Positions 1-8,992 of a stretch of 64,000 nucleotides of DNA are shown piece after piece; within the stretch, counting starts at the first letter, position 1, and every line of letters starts with the position of its first letter. The position numbers and the translations under genes were made by a program. The stretch spans positions 1-64,000 of the forward strand of contig JAGOMA010000006.1 of the NCBI GenBank assembly GCA_017993775.1. Reading direction: 5' to 3'. Below the pieces are notes generated by a model that did no database searches, was not told where the DNA came from, and worked only from the letters and a program-made list of their open reading frames with translations. The stretch is from Chloroflexota bacterium. GTDB taxonomy: Bacteria > Chloroflexota > Anaerolineae > Promineifilales > Promineifilaceae.

Positions 1-120
1 CCATCATCCTGCTCCCCTTTTCCCCCCCCGCCCTCCCCCACCGCATCCCCACTCCCCACTCCGCCCTCCCCACTCCGCACTCCGCACTCCCCACTCCCCA
101 CTCCCCATCTCCTACTTGCC
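1..120. repeat. C-rich low-complexity stretch upstream of ligA
   Basis: The first 120 bases are almost entirely C, with short units of the type CACTCC and CCCCACTCC repeated many times. No coding frame or promoter is convincing inside it. The same kind of pyrimidine-rich miniature repeat recurs between genes (5079-5167) and inside genes (ligA, moeA), so it belongs to a dispersed low-complexity family rather than being specific to this site. Confidence 0.7.
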
Positions 121-121
121 A

Positions 122-2229
<2,108 letters not shown>

Positions 2230-2239
2230 AAGAATTCGT

Positions 2240-2650
2240 AGACCCCAAGGGTTTGCTCTCGAGAAATTAGAATAGTTAGGCATCAAACCCTTGGGGTCTT
2301 GCCAGCGAAACCTGAACAATTACAAATGCGGTATCCTTACCGCGCTCTGACTCCACAGACCCCAAGGGTTTGCTCTCGAGAATTTAGATTAGTTGGGCAT
2401 CAAACCCTTGGGGTCTTGCCCACAAAACCTGAACAATTACGAATGCGGTATCCTTACCGTGCCCCGACTCCACAGACCCCAAGGGTTTGCTCTCGAGAAA
2501 TTAGAATAGTTAGGCATCAAACCCTTGGGGTCTTGCCCACGAAACCTGAACAATTACAAATGCGGTATCCTTACCGCGCTCCGACTCCACTGACCCCAAG
2601 GGTTTGCTCTCGAGAATTTAGAATAGTTAGGCATCAAACCCTTGGGGTCT
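2240..2650. repeat. Four-copy hairpin array, 117-bp period
   Basis: Four hairpins lie at 2240-2299, 2357-2416, 2474-2533 and 2591-2650. The first three have perfect 16-bp arms (agaccccaagggtttg and its complement) around a loop of about 28 bases; the fourth has lost the outer A-T pair. Spacers of 57 bases are nearly identical and contain a second small hairpin, GCGGTA-tcc-TTACCGC. The period is 117 bases, exactly 39 codons, so an open frame runs through the array and into the next gene, but I regard that reading as accidental. This block fills the 471-base gap between ligA and the following gene. Confidence 0.93.
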
Positions 2651-2700
2651 TGCCCACAAAACCTGAACAATTACAAATTGGGAAATATGCTGCATCAATT

Positions 2701-3771
2701 ATGAACCCCTTTTTAGACGGCCCTCATTTTGTTCTACCCTCCATGAACCGGGTGCGGCTCATGGATTTGCCCGGCATACCCATTCCGCTGCCCTGGCGCA
2801 GCCAAACCGGCTACCAATTACTCGGCACCCCGGCGCTGGCCGCCCAGATTCGGCGGCAGGCTAAACAGCTATCCCTCCCCGCCGACACACCCGATGCCGA
2901 CCTCATCCGCCAATTCGACGGCCGTTTTACCGACGGCCGTACGGCCGTTTCCCCCATCGCCCGCGCCATTGCCCAGGAATACGGCCACAAAATCGCCCTC
3001 CACCTGCTCACCCTCCTGCGCGGCGACCCCATCAACCGCGTCGTGCGCCCTGGCTGGCGCGCCGAACATTGGGACTATTGGGCGCAAATCCGCACCATCT
3101 ACACCGGCGGCGGCCTGATGGCCGGGCATCTGGGGCCAATAGCCGCCGCCACAGCCCAGGACTTCATCCGCCGCCACGGCTTCCCCGATATCAGTGTCAC
3201 GGTCCCGCCCCACGCCGCCCAACTGCCGCTGTTCGGCGCGGCCCGCCTCACCCCGCCAGACGCCGCCATGCTGGTATTTGATTTTGGCCAGACGGCCGTC
3301 AAACGCGCCATCGCCCAATCACCCCACCACCTGGACCTGCTGCCCAGCCTGCCCACGCCCTGCGCCAACACCCACTTCAGCGCGGACCCGCCCGCCGCCG
3401 CCCGCCTCCGCGACCGCCTGATCGACATCGTCGCCGATACCTGGACCGCCGCTGCCGCCCAGGCCGTCCCGCTGGCCGACAGCCTGGCCATCGTCCTGGC
3501 CTGCTACCTGCTCAACGGCCAGCCGCGCCCCGAAGATTGGGGCTGTTACGGCCGTCTGCAACAATTTGCCCCCCACCTGCAAACCTACCTCAGCCAGCAA
3601 ATCAGCCAGCGCCTGAACCGCCCCCTCCGCGTCACCCTGCTCCACGATGGTCAGGCCGCGGCCATGCCTTTCGCCGGTCAGGCGCAAACGGCCGTCATCA
3701 CCTTCGGCACCGCCCTGGGCATCGGCTTCCCGCCCGCCAGCGATAATTCACAATTGACAATTGACCCTTAA
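2701..3771 (+). CDS. ASKHA-fold (ROK-like) protein, possibly shortened
   Basis: I do not recognise the exact family. The 356-residue product has a nucleotide-binding-like motif, VFDFGQTAVKRA at about residue 190, resembling the first phosphate loop of sugar kinases. Near the C-terminus LLHDGQAAA and then TFGTALGIGF resemble the DxNAAA and GTGxGxG segments of ROK proteins. The chain stops about 15 residues after that second loop, where a typical ROK kinase would continue for over 100 residues. The last residues (DNSQLTIDP) come from an ACAATTGACAATTGACC repeat, so the original C-terminus may have been lost. The frame is open further upstream to 2299, but only through the hairpin array; ATG 2701 is the first start outside it, and ATG 2743 is an alternative. 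moeA follows 17 bases later. Kinase activity is not established. Confidence 0.7.
   Translation: MNPFLDGPHFVLPSMNRVRLMDLPGIPIPLPWRSQTGYQLLGTPALAAQIRRQAKQLSLPADTPDADLIRQFDGRFTDGRTAVSPIARAIAQEYGHKIALHLLTLLRGDPINRVVRPGWRAEHWDYWAQIRTIYTGGGLMAGHLGPIAAATAQDFIRRHGFPDISVTVPPHAAQLPLFGAARLTPPDAAMLVFDFGQTAVKRAIAQSPHHLDLLPSLPTPCANTHFSADPPAAARLRDRLIDIVADTWTAAAAQAVPLADSLAIVLACYLLNGQPRPEDWGCYGRLQQFAPHLQTYLSQQISQRLNRPLRVTLLHDGQAAAMPFAGQAQTAVITFGTALGIGFPPASDNSQLTIDP
2918..2948. repeat. Three ACGGCCGT octamers within 31 bases
   Basis: Exact copies lie at 2918-2925, 2933-2940 and 2941-2948; the last two abut. They sit inside the ASKHA-fold gene and are read in more than one frame. This is the densest cluster I located exactly and is far beyond chance for an 8-mer. 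Confidence 0.9.
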
Positions 3772-3788
3772 CCATTGAAAATATCCCC

Positions 3789-5078
3789 ATGTCTGAATTC
3801 TTCAACGTCCTCCCTCCTGATCAAGCGCGCGATCTGCTGCTGCGTCACCTGACGGCCGTTTTGCCCAGCGAAACCATTCCCACGGCAACGGCCGTTGGCC
3901 GCATCACCGCCAAACCGCTGCGCTCATCCCTCAACCTGCCCGCCTTCCGCCGCAGCACCATGGATGGCTACGCCGTGCGCGCCGCCGACACCTACGGCGC
4001 CTCCGAAAGCCTGCCCGCCTTCCTCACCGTCATCGGCGAAGTGCCGATGGGCCAGAACGCCGCCATCACCCTGCAAACCGGCCAGGCCGTCCTCGTCCAC
4101 ACCGGCGGCATGATCCCCGACTCCGCCGACGCTGTCGTGCAAATCGAACACACCCAGTCCATTCTGCCCCAATCTCCAACACCCAATCCCCATTCGCCAA
4201 TCTCCGAGATTGAAGTCCTGAAAGCCGTCGCCGTCGGGCAAAACGTCCTGCAAATTGGCGAAGATGTCGCCGAAGACGACGAAATCCTACCCGCCGGCCA
4301 TCGGCTGCGCCCCCAGGATTTGGGCGGCCTGCTCGCCATTGGCATCACCGAACTGCCGGTTGCCCGCCAGCCGCGTGTGGGCATCCTGGCCACCGGCGAC
4401 GAAGTGGTCCATCCCACGCTCATCACCCAGCCAGGCCAGGTGCGCGACATCAACAGCTACACCGTTTCCGGCCAGATAATCGAGGCGGGCGGCATCCCCA
4501 TACGCGGCGGCATCATTCCCGACAATTACGCGGCTCTGGAAACAGCCGCCGCCAAACTGCTGGCCGAATGCGACATGCTGGTATTTTCCGCCGGTTCGTC
4601 CGTCAGCGCGCGCGACATGACGGCGCGGGTGATCGACGGTTTGGGCAAACCCGGCGCGCTGCTGCACGGCGTAGCCACCCGCCCGGGCAAGCCGACCATC
4701 GTGGGGGCCATCTCGTCGGTACGCAATGGCAAAATCATCCACAAACCGGTGTTGGGGCTGCCCGGCAATCCGGTATCGGCCATGATCCAGTTTGATATGT
4801 TTGGTATTCCGGCTATCTACTGGCTGCAAGGGTTAAAGACCATGCCCCGGCGCGGTCGCGTGTGGGCGCGGCTGAGCCAAAACGTACCCAGCGAGAGCGG
4901 CCGCGAAGATTACGTGCCCGCTCGTTTAGCCGACAGCGCCGATGGTCTCATCGCCACCCCGGTTTTTGGCAAGAGCAACCTCATCTACACGCTGGTAAAC
5001 GCCGACGGCCTGATCAAAGTGCCGCTCAACAAAGCCGGCCTGGAAACAGGGGCATGGGTGGAGGTCAGGCTGTTTTAG
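3789..5078 (+). CDS. moeA: Molybdopterin molybdenumtransferase MoeA
   Basis: Inserts molybdate into adenylylated molybdopterin in the last step of molybdenum cofactor synthesis. The 429-residue chain has the MoeA order: an N-terminal region with STMDGYAVRA and GEVPMG, then VHTGGMIP, a MoaB-like molybdopterin-binding domain from about residue 195 (GILATGDEV, then SAGSSVSARD and GLPGNPVSA), and a C-terminal beta domain. SAGSSVS replaces the commoner SGGxSVG, a variant I associate with archaeal and Chloroflexi homologues. Residues around 127-139 ([13 protein letters not shown], bases 4168-4206) are low-complexity CCAATCTCC DNA inserted in a loop, as in ligA. No other cofactor genes are adjacent, so this is an isolated moe gene in this window. 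Confidence 0.93.
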   Translation: MSEFFNVLPPDQARDLLLRHLTAVLPSETIPTATAVGRITAKPLRSSLNLPAFRRSTMDGYAVRAADTYGASESLPAFLTVIGEVPMGQNAAITLQTGQAVLVHTGGMIPDSADAVVQIEHTQSILPQSPTPNPHSPISEIEVLKAVAVGQNVLQIGEDVAEDDEILPAGHRLRPQDLGGLLAIGITELPVARQPRVGILATGDEVVHPTLITQPGQVRDINSYTVSGQIIEAGGIPIRGGIIPDNYAALETAAAKLLAECDMLVFSAGSSVSARDMTARVIDGLGKPGALLHGVATRPGKPTIVGAISSVRNGKIIHKPVLGLPGNPVSAMIQFDMFGIPAIYWLQGLKTMPRRGRVWARLSQNVPSESGREDYVPARLADSADGLIATPVFGKSNLIYTLVNADGLIKVPLNKAGLETGAWVEVRLF

Positions 5079-5167
5079 GAGACTGGAGACCGAAGACCGA
5101 AGACTGGAGACCGAGGACTGGAGATTAGAGATTGGAGATTGGATTAGTCTCCAGTCTCCAGTCTCAA
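5079..5167. repeat. GGAGACTGGAGACC low-complexity inverted region
   Basis: The stretch after moeA consists of imperfect CTGGAGAC, CGAAGAC and GGAGATT units and ends in AGTCTCCAGTCTCCAGTCTC, which can fold back on the first half. It separates convergent genes, moeA and the toxin gene, and may end transcription from either side, although there is no clear U-run. Confidence 0.65.
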
Positions 5168-5177
5168 ATCATTTCTA

Positions 5178-5591
5178 CTACAGAAACTGCGCAAATACGG
5201 CGCGCAGAGCCAGAAAATCGGCGAGTTGATTCTGTAAAACGTCGTAGACAATCTGGTGGTCAATTTCGGCGTAGTCATGTACCAGGATATTGCGAAAGCC
5301 GATCATCTGGAACCACTTTTCCCGTAATTCGGGGCTGATGTAACCATTCTCGGCCAGCAGGGCGGGGATGTCCCTCTGATAGCCCACTTCTCCCAGCTCA
5401 TCATCTGCGACAATGTGATTTCCCAGGTCAATCAAGACCTCTAGCGCCAACTGCAAGAAGCGTTCTACGCTGCCGTATCGTTCCGGGCTGGCTATGAACG
5501 CCTCATAGGAATATTTTTGTGCCTCTTGTAAGATTGCCAGATATTCATCCAGCTTTTGTAGCCGTTTGTGAATAATTTGTCTTTTGACCAT
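5178..5591 (-). CDS. hepT: HepT-family toxin (HEPN RNase)
   Basis: Toxin half of a HepT/MntA module. HepT proteins are small all-alpha HEPN nucleases that cut RNA when free of their antitoxin. The 137-residue product has the family length, and FRNILVHDY gives the catalytic R-x4-H-x-Y motif at Arg100, His105 and Tyr107. In studied systems the partner antitoxin AMPylates a tyrosine in or near this motif. The gene starts inside the end of the antitoxin gene, overlapping it by 47 bases, so the antitoxin is translated first. I found no ACGGCCGT octamer in this pair, unlike the neighbours, which fits later acquisition. Confidence 0.88.
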   Translation of the reverse strand: MVKRQIIHKRLQKLDEYLAILQEAQKYSYEAFIASPERYGSVERFLQLALEVLIDLGNHIVADDELGEVGYQRDIPALLAENGYISPELREKWFQMIGFRNILVHDYAEIDHQIVYDVLQNQLADFLALRAVFAQFL

Positions 5592-5985
5592 CGAGAATTC
5601 TCTTCTTGTAGGCTTCGCGCTGGACCTTCAGGTAGGGTTCGAAGTCGAAGTACTGCCGGATAATTTTGGAGAAGTAGCTGCCGTGATCGAATTCCGGCGC
5701 GACATAGATGAGCCGGTTGCGTCTGACGGCTTCAAATTTCAGAGTGATGTCGTTGGTATCCAGCAGAACCAAATCGACGTTATCAAAACCGGCGCGTACC
5801 AAATCTGTCTGGATGTTTAGTTTTTGCCGCCGCAGAGCGGCCGAGCGGGGAACAATCGCCAGGTCGAGGTCGCTGTCGGGATGGGTCTTGCCATCCGCCA
5901 CGGAGCCGAATAGGTAAACGGCCATTACCTCCTCGTAGCGGCTAAACACTGTTTCCAGTCTGGATAAGTCAGGCTGCTTGGACAT
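5545..5985 (-). CDS. mntA: MntA-family antitoxin nucleotidyltransferase
   Basis: Minimal nucleotidyltransferase antitoxin. FGSVADGKTHPDSDLDL matches GSx10DxD exactly (Gly27, Ser28, Asp39, Asp41), the metal and nucleotide site of this fold. In characterised pairs the enzyme transfers AMP to a HepT tyrosine and silences the toxin. The 146-residue reading starts at the ATG giving MSKQPDLSRL; the frame is open 84 bases further upstream, but that part overlaps the end of the next gene and lacks family similarity. The C-terminal 45 residues are charged. One near-octamer (ACGGCCAT) is present but no exact copy. Confidence 0.88.
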   Translation of the reverse strand: MSKQPDLSRLETVFSRYEEVMAVYLFGSVADGKTHPDSDLDLAIVPRSAALRRQKLNIQTDLVRAGFDNVDLVLLDTNDITLKFEAVRRNRLIYVAPEFDHGSYFSKIIRQYFDFEPYLKVQREAYKKRILDGQKTNYSQTATKAG

Positions 5986-6016
5986 AACGTAAGTATAGGG
6001 AGCTGATAAGGCAGCG

Positions 6017-6970
6017 TCAACCAGACTGCGCTTTGGCGCGACGGCCGTCTCGCACCACACTCCACACATAAACCGGCGCGCCTAAGATGCCCGACAGCCG
6101 CAAAACCACAAAGACGAGAAAGGAAAGGGCAACGGCCGTTTCCGGCGCAGCTCCGGCGGCGGCAAACAACATCGGGGCCATCACCTCGCGTGGTCCCAAC
6201 CCGCTCACCGACGGTACCAGCATCAGCACCGACAGCGTCGGCACCACCAGCAGCATGTAACCAAAGGAAATCTCTAATCCCAGGGCCAGGCTGGCCGTTT
6301 TCCACCACAGCGCCAACATCAAATTAAACAACAGCGAGACGCCCAGCGCTTTGCCCACAGCCCGCCAGCCGCAGCCCTCCACCGCTTGCAGCAGCCGGGC
6401 AATCGGGCCATCACCCACAGGCGAGAGCAGCCCGGGCAGCCAGCCGCCCAGGCGGCGCAGTAGCTTGCCTTGCATGAGCAAAAGCAGCAGCAGCGCGCCG
6501 CCAAGTGCGCCGCCAACCGTCAGCCCGACCACCACATCAGGGAAACCGGCGGGTCGGAAGGGCAGCACAAACAAGGACATCACAAACAACATCAATAAGC
6601 CGGTGAATCGGTCGAGGATGACTGTGCCGGTGGCCACGCTGCCGGGCACATCGCGGGCCACTTCCAGAACGCGCACCACATCGCCGCCAAAACCGGACAG
6701 CAGGAACATGTTGAAAAAGTTGCCCACGAAATACAGCTCTACCAACCGGCCAAAGCGAATAGACGCGCCCAGGCCGCGCAGCAGCAGCAGCCAGCGAAAA
6801 GCGCGCAGGACCAGGCTGGCATTCATCAACAAAAAAGTGGCCAGCACCCACCACAGGTTGGCGCGGCGCAGCGTATCGACGATGGCGGCCAGGTCAACTT
6901 CCCGCAGGACGAGGTACAGTCCTAGAATGGTGATGCCGATTTTTAATAAGTTTGTCGCGTATTTGCGCAT
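6017..6970 (-). CDS. Lysylphosphatidylglycerol synthase-type membrane protein (UPF0104/AglD-like)
   Basis: Integral membrane protein of 317 residues with about eight hydrophobic segments. It matches the pattern of the LPG-synthase transmembrane family: a LYLVLREVDL start, then LRAFRWLLLLRGLG, a central FFNMFLLSGFGGDVVRV segment and a SVSGLGPREVM segment near the C-terminus. Members include flippase domains of lysyl-PG synthases and the archaeal AglD region and are often placed beside surface-glycan genes, as here, so a lipid or lipid-sugar transport role is plausible but unproved. The start codon lies four bases inside the edge of a hairpin repeat, and the only Shine-Dalgarno-like sequence (GGGG, about seven bases upstream) is contributed by that repeat. 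Confidence 0.85.
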   Translation of the reverse strand: MRKYATNLLKIGITILGLYLVLREVDLAAIVDTLRRANLWWVLATFLLMNASLVLRAFRWLLLLRGLGASIRFGRLVELYFVGNFFNMFLLSGFGGDVVRVLEVARDVPGSVATGTVILDRFTGLLMLFVMSLFVLPFRPAGFPDVVVGLTVGGALGGALLLLLLMQGKLLRRLGGWLPGLLSPVGDGPIARLLQAVEGCGWRAVGKALGVSLLFNLMLALWWKTASLALGLEISFGYMLLVVPTLSVLMLVPSVSGLGPREVMAPMLFAAAGAAPETAVALSFLVFVVLRLSGILGAPVYVWSVVRDGRRAKAQSG

Positions 6971-6974
6971 AAAT

Positions 6975-7168
6975 AGACCCCAAGGGTTTGATATCGAGTA
7001 ATTTTACTCCATACGCTGCAAAACCCTTGGGGTCTCCAATTAGACCCCAAGGGTTTAACATCGAGCCATTTTGCCCCATACGGTGCAAAACCCTTGGGGT
7101 CTCCAATTAGACCCCAAGGGTTTAACATCGAGCCATTCTGCCCCATAGGTGCAAAACCCTTGGGGTCT
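6975..7168. repeat. Three-copy hairpin array, 67-bp period
   Basis: Three hairpins with AGACCCCAAGGGTTT arms lie at 6975-7035, 7042-7102 and 7109-7168, separated by only 6 bases (CCAATT). Loops are about 30 bases and the last two are nearly identical. The array lies between divergent genes and occupies most of the 327-base gap from 6971 to 7297. The rest of the gap holds one octamer near 7225 and a presumptive promoter region for the plus-strand glycosyltransferase, with no clear motif. Confidence 0.92.
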
Positions 7169-7297
7169 GCCATAAAGTTTTGAGGGAATTCTAGAGTTTT
7201 TATTCGAACGCGCCACCTACGGGATACGGCCGTTTCCACCACGCCACCTCTCAAGAACTCGCCCCATCTTTGCCACCTGTCATATAATCGGCCTGTT

Positions 7298-8992
7298 ATG
7301 GTATTGAAAGAGCGACACATTCCGGTAAGCTGGTTGATCACGCCGCTGGTGCTTTTGTTCTTTTGGCTGGCCGTCAGCAGCATGGTGGGCGACAGCCCGA
7401 CGATGGACGAGCAAAACCATCTGGCGCGTGGGCTGGCCTTTTTGCGCACCGGCGATCCGCGCCTCAGCCTGGAACATCCGCCGCTGGTGAATGCGCTCAG
7501 CGCGCTGCCGGTGCTTACCCTGCCCAACATCCAGCTCCCCACCGACGACCCCAGTTGGCAGCGCCAGCCGCCCGACATTTACTGGTATATTTTCGCCGAA
7601 AAGCTGGTGTGGCAGTACAACCACGACGTAACGCGGATGATATTTTTGGCCCGCCTGCCCATTGTCTTCTTAACGTTGGGCTTGGCGCTGGTGGGCTTTC
7701 AGTTTGCGCGGGAAGCGTGGGGACGGCCGTCGGCCCTGTCGGCGCTGGTCTTCCTATTATTTGAACCCAATTTGCTGGCACACGGCCGTTACACCACCAC
7801 CGATTTAGGCGGCACAGCCTTCCTGTTTCTGGCAGCTTACCTGCTCTGGCGCATGTGGCGCGGGAAGAGATGGTCAATGATCACTGGTCAATGGTCAATA
7901 GTTAATTGGCTCCTGGCTTCCGTGGGGTTGGGATTGGCTTTTGGCAGCAAACTGTCCACCCTCATTTTTGTGCCAATTTTTGGCCTGATGGCGGTGCTGC
8001 CGCTGTATTCGAAGCGCGGCTGGCGCACGGCCGTGCGCCGCCTGCTGCAATTTCTGACCGCCGGATTGGCGTCGATTGGCATGGTCTGGGTGATTTTTGG
8101 TTTTGAGTACGGACCATTTCTGTTTCCAGCCGCGCCCTGGGACCAGTTGAACCATCTCAGCGGCCCCATGCCCACCTTTTGGGCGGGCATCGCCAAAATA
8201 TTTGATCTGGGCAGCGGCGGCCGTGCCGCTTTCTTGTTGGGCGAGTTTTCCACCGAGGGCTTCCCGGCATATTTCCCCATCGCCTTTCTAACCAAAACCC
8301 CGCTGCCGATTTTGCTGCTGCTGCCTCTGGCCGCCGGGCTGCTGCTGTGGGAAAAAAGAACGCGGGGAACGGCCGTTTTCTTCCTGGTTCCGCCGCTGCT
8401 CTATTTTCTGTTCAACCTGCAAAGCGGCCTGAACATTGGTTACCGCCACCTGCTGCCCATGCTGCCCTTTTTGCTGGTATTGATCAGCGGCTTAACCGTC
8501 CAGACCCTGAAGATTTCTCAAACCCTGAGGGTTTACGCGCTCCGTATGGGCGCGCTTTGGCTTTTGGCCGTTACGCTCTGGATTCACCCGCATTACCTGA
8601 GCTACTTCAACGTCCTGGCCGGCGGCCCAACCAACGGGGCGCGTATTTTGGTGGACAGCAACATCGACTGGGGCCAGGATTTGCTCCGTCTGCAGCAGTG
8701 GATGGCCGACAACGATGTGCAAACAGTGAAATTAGGCTGGTTTGGCACGGCCGATCCGGCCTATTACGGTTTGAATTATGAGCCGATGCCCGGTTTCCCC
8801 CGGCCCGAATTTTACGGCCTGTGGACCAATCCGCCCTTCAACCCGGCGGCGCCGGAGCCGGGCGTCTACGCCATCAGCGTGAGCAGTTTGTGGGAGTCGC
8901 ATTGGGGCGAAAAGAGCGTCTACCCCTGGTTCCGCGCCCGCGAACCCGATGCGCGTATTGGTTACTCGATCAACATCTATGACTTACGCTAA
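7298..8992 (+). CDS. GT-C glycosyltransferase, PMT/GT39-like, type I
   Basis: Multi-spanning enzyme of 564 residues expected to transfer a sugar from a polyprenyl-phosphate donor on the outer face of the membrane. The first extracytoplasmic loop has the acidic pair Asp37-Glu38 (TMDEQNHLARG), followed by HPPLVNALSALP. Around residue 452, LVDSNIDWGQDL introduces a small soluble domain with a YFG/WFG..Y..YGLN pattern shared with the genes at 12871 and 22218. Unlike those, it stops at YSINIYDLR and lacks the C-terminal beta domain. Two repeat-like insertions are visible: a GGTCAATGGTCAATAG stretch (7869-7909, SMITGQWSIVN) and an AAACCCTGAGGGTTT palindrome (8519-8534). The next gene overlaps the end by 14 bases. 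Confidence 0.85.
   Translation: MVLKERHIPVSWLITPLVLLFFWLAVSSMVGDSPTMDEQNHLARGLAFLRTGDPRLSLEHPPLVNALSALPVLTLPNIQLPTDDPSWQRQPPDIYWYIFAEKLVWQYNHDVTRMIFLARLPIVFLTLGLALVGFQFAREAWGRPSALSALVFLLFEPNLLAHGRYTTTDLGGTAFLFLAAYLLWRMWRGKRWSMITGQWSIVNWLLASVGLGLAFGSKLSTLIFVPIFGLMAVLPLYSKRGWRTAVRRLLQFLTAGLASIGMVWVIFGFEYGPFLFPAAPWDQLNHLSGPMPTFWAGIAKIFDLGSGGRAAFLLGEFSTEGFPAYFPIAFLTKTPLPILLLLPLAAGLLLWEKRTRGTAVFFLVPPLLYFLFNLQSGLNIGYRHLLPMLPFLLVLISGLTVQTLKISQTLRVYALRMGALWLLAVTLWIHPHYLSYFNVLAGGPTNGARILVDSNIDWGQDLLRLQQWMADNDVQTVKLGWFGTADPAYYGLNYEPMPGFPRPEFYGLWTNPPFNPAAPEPGVYAISVSSLWESHWGEKSVYPWFRAREPDARIGYSINIYDLR

Noticed and set aside
2240..2650. CRISPR array
   Set aside because: Spacers are nearly identical between units, repeats are 60 bases with long hairpins, and no cas genes are present.
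2299..2700. N-terminal extension of the ASKHA-fold gene through the hairpin array
   Set aside because: The frame is open only because the unit is 117 bases. The encoded 39-residue repeat is just translated palindrome, and ATG 2701 follows the array.
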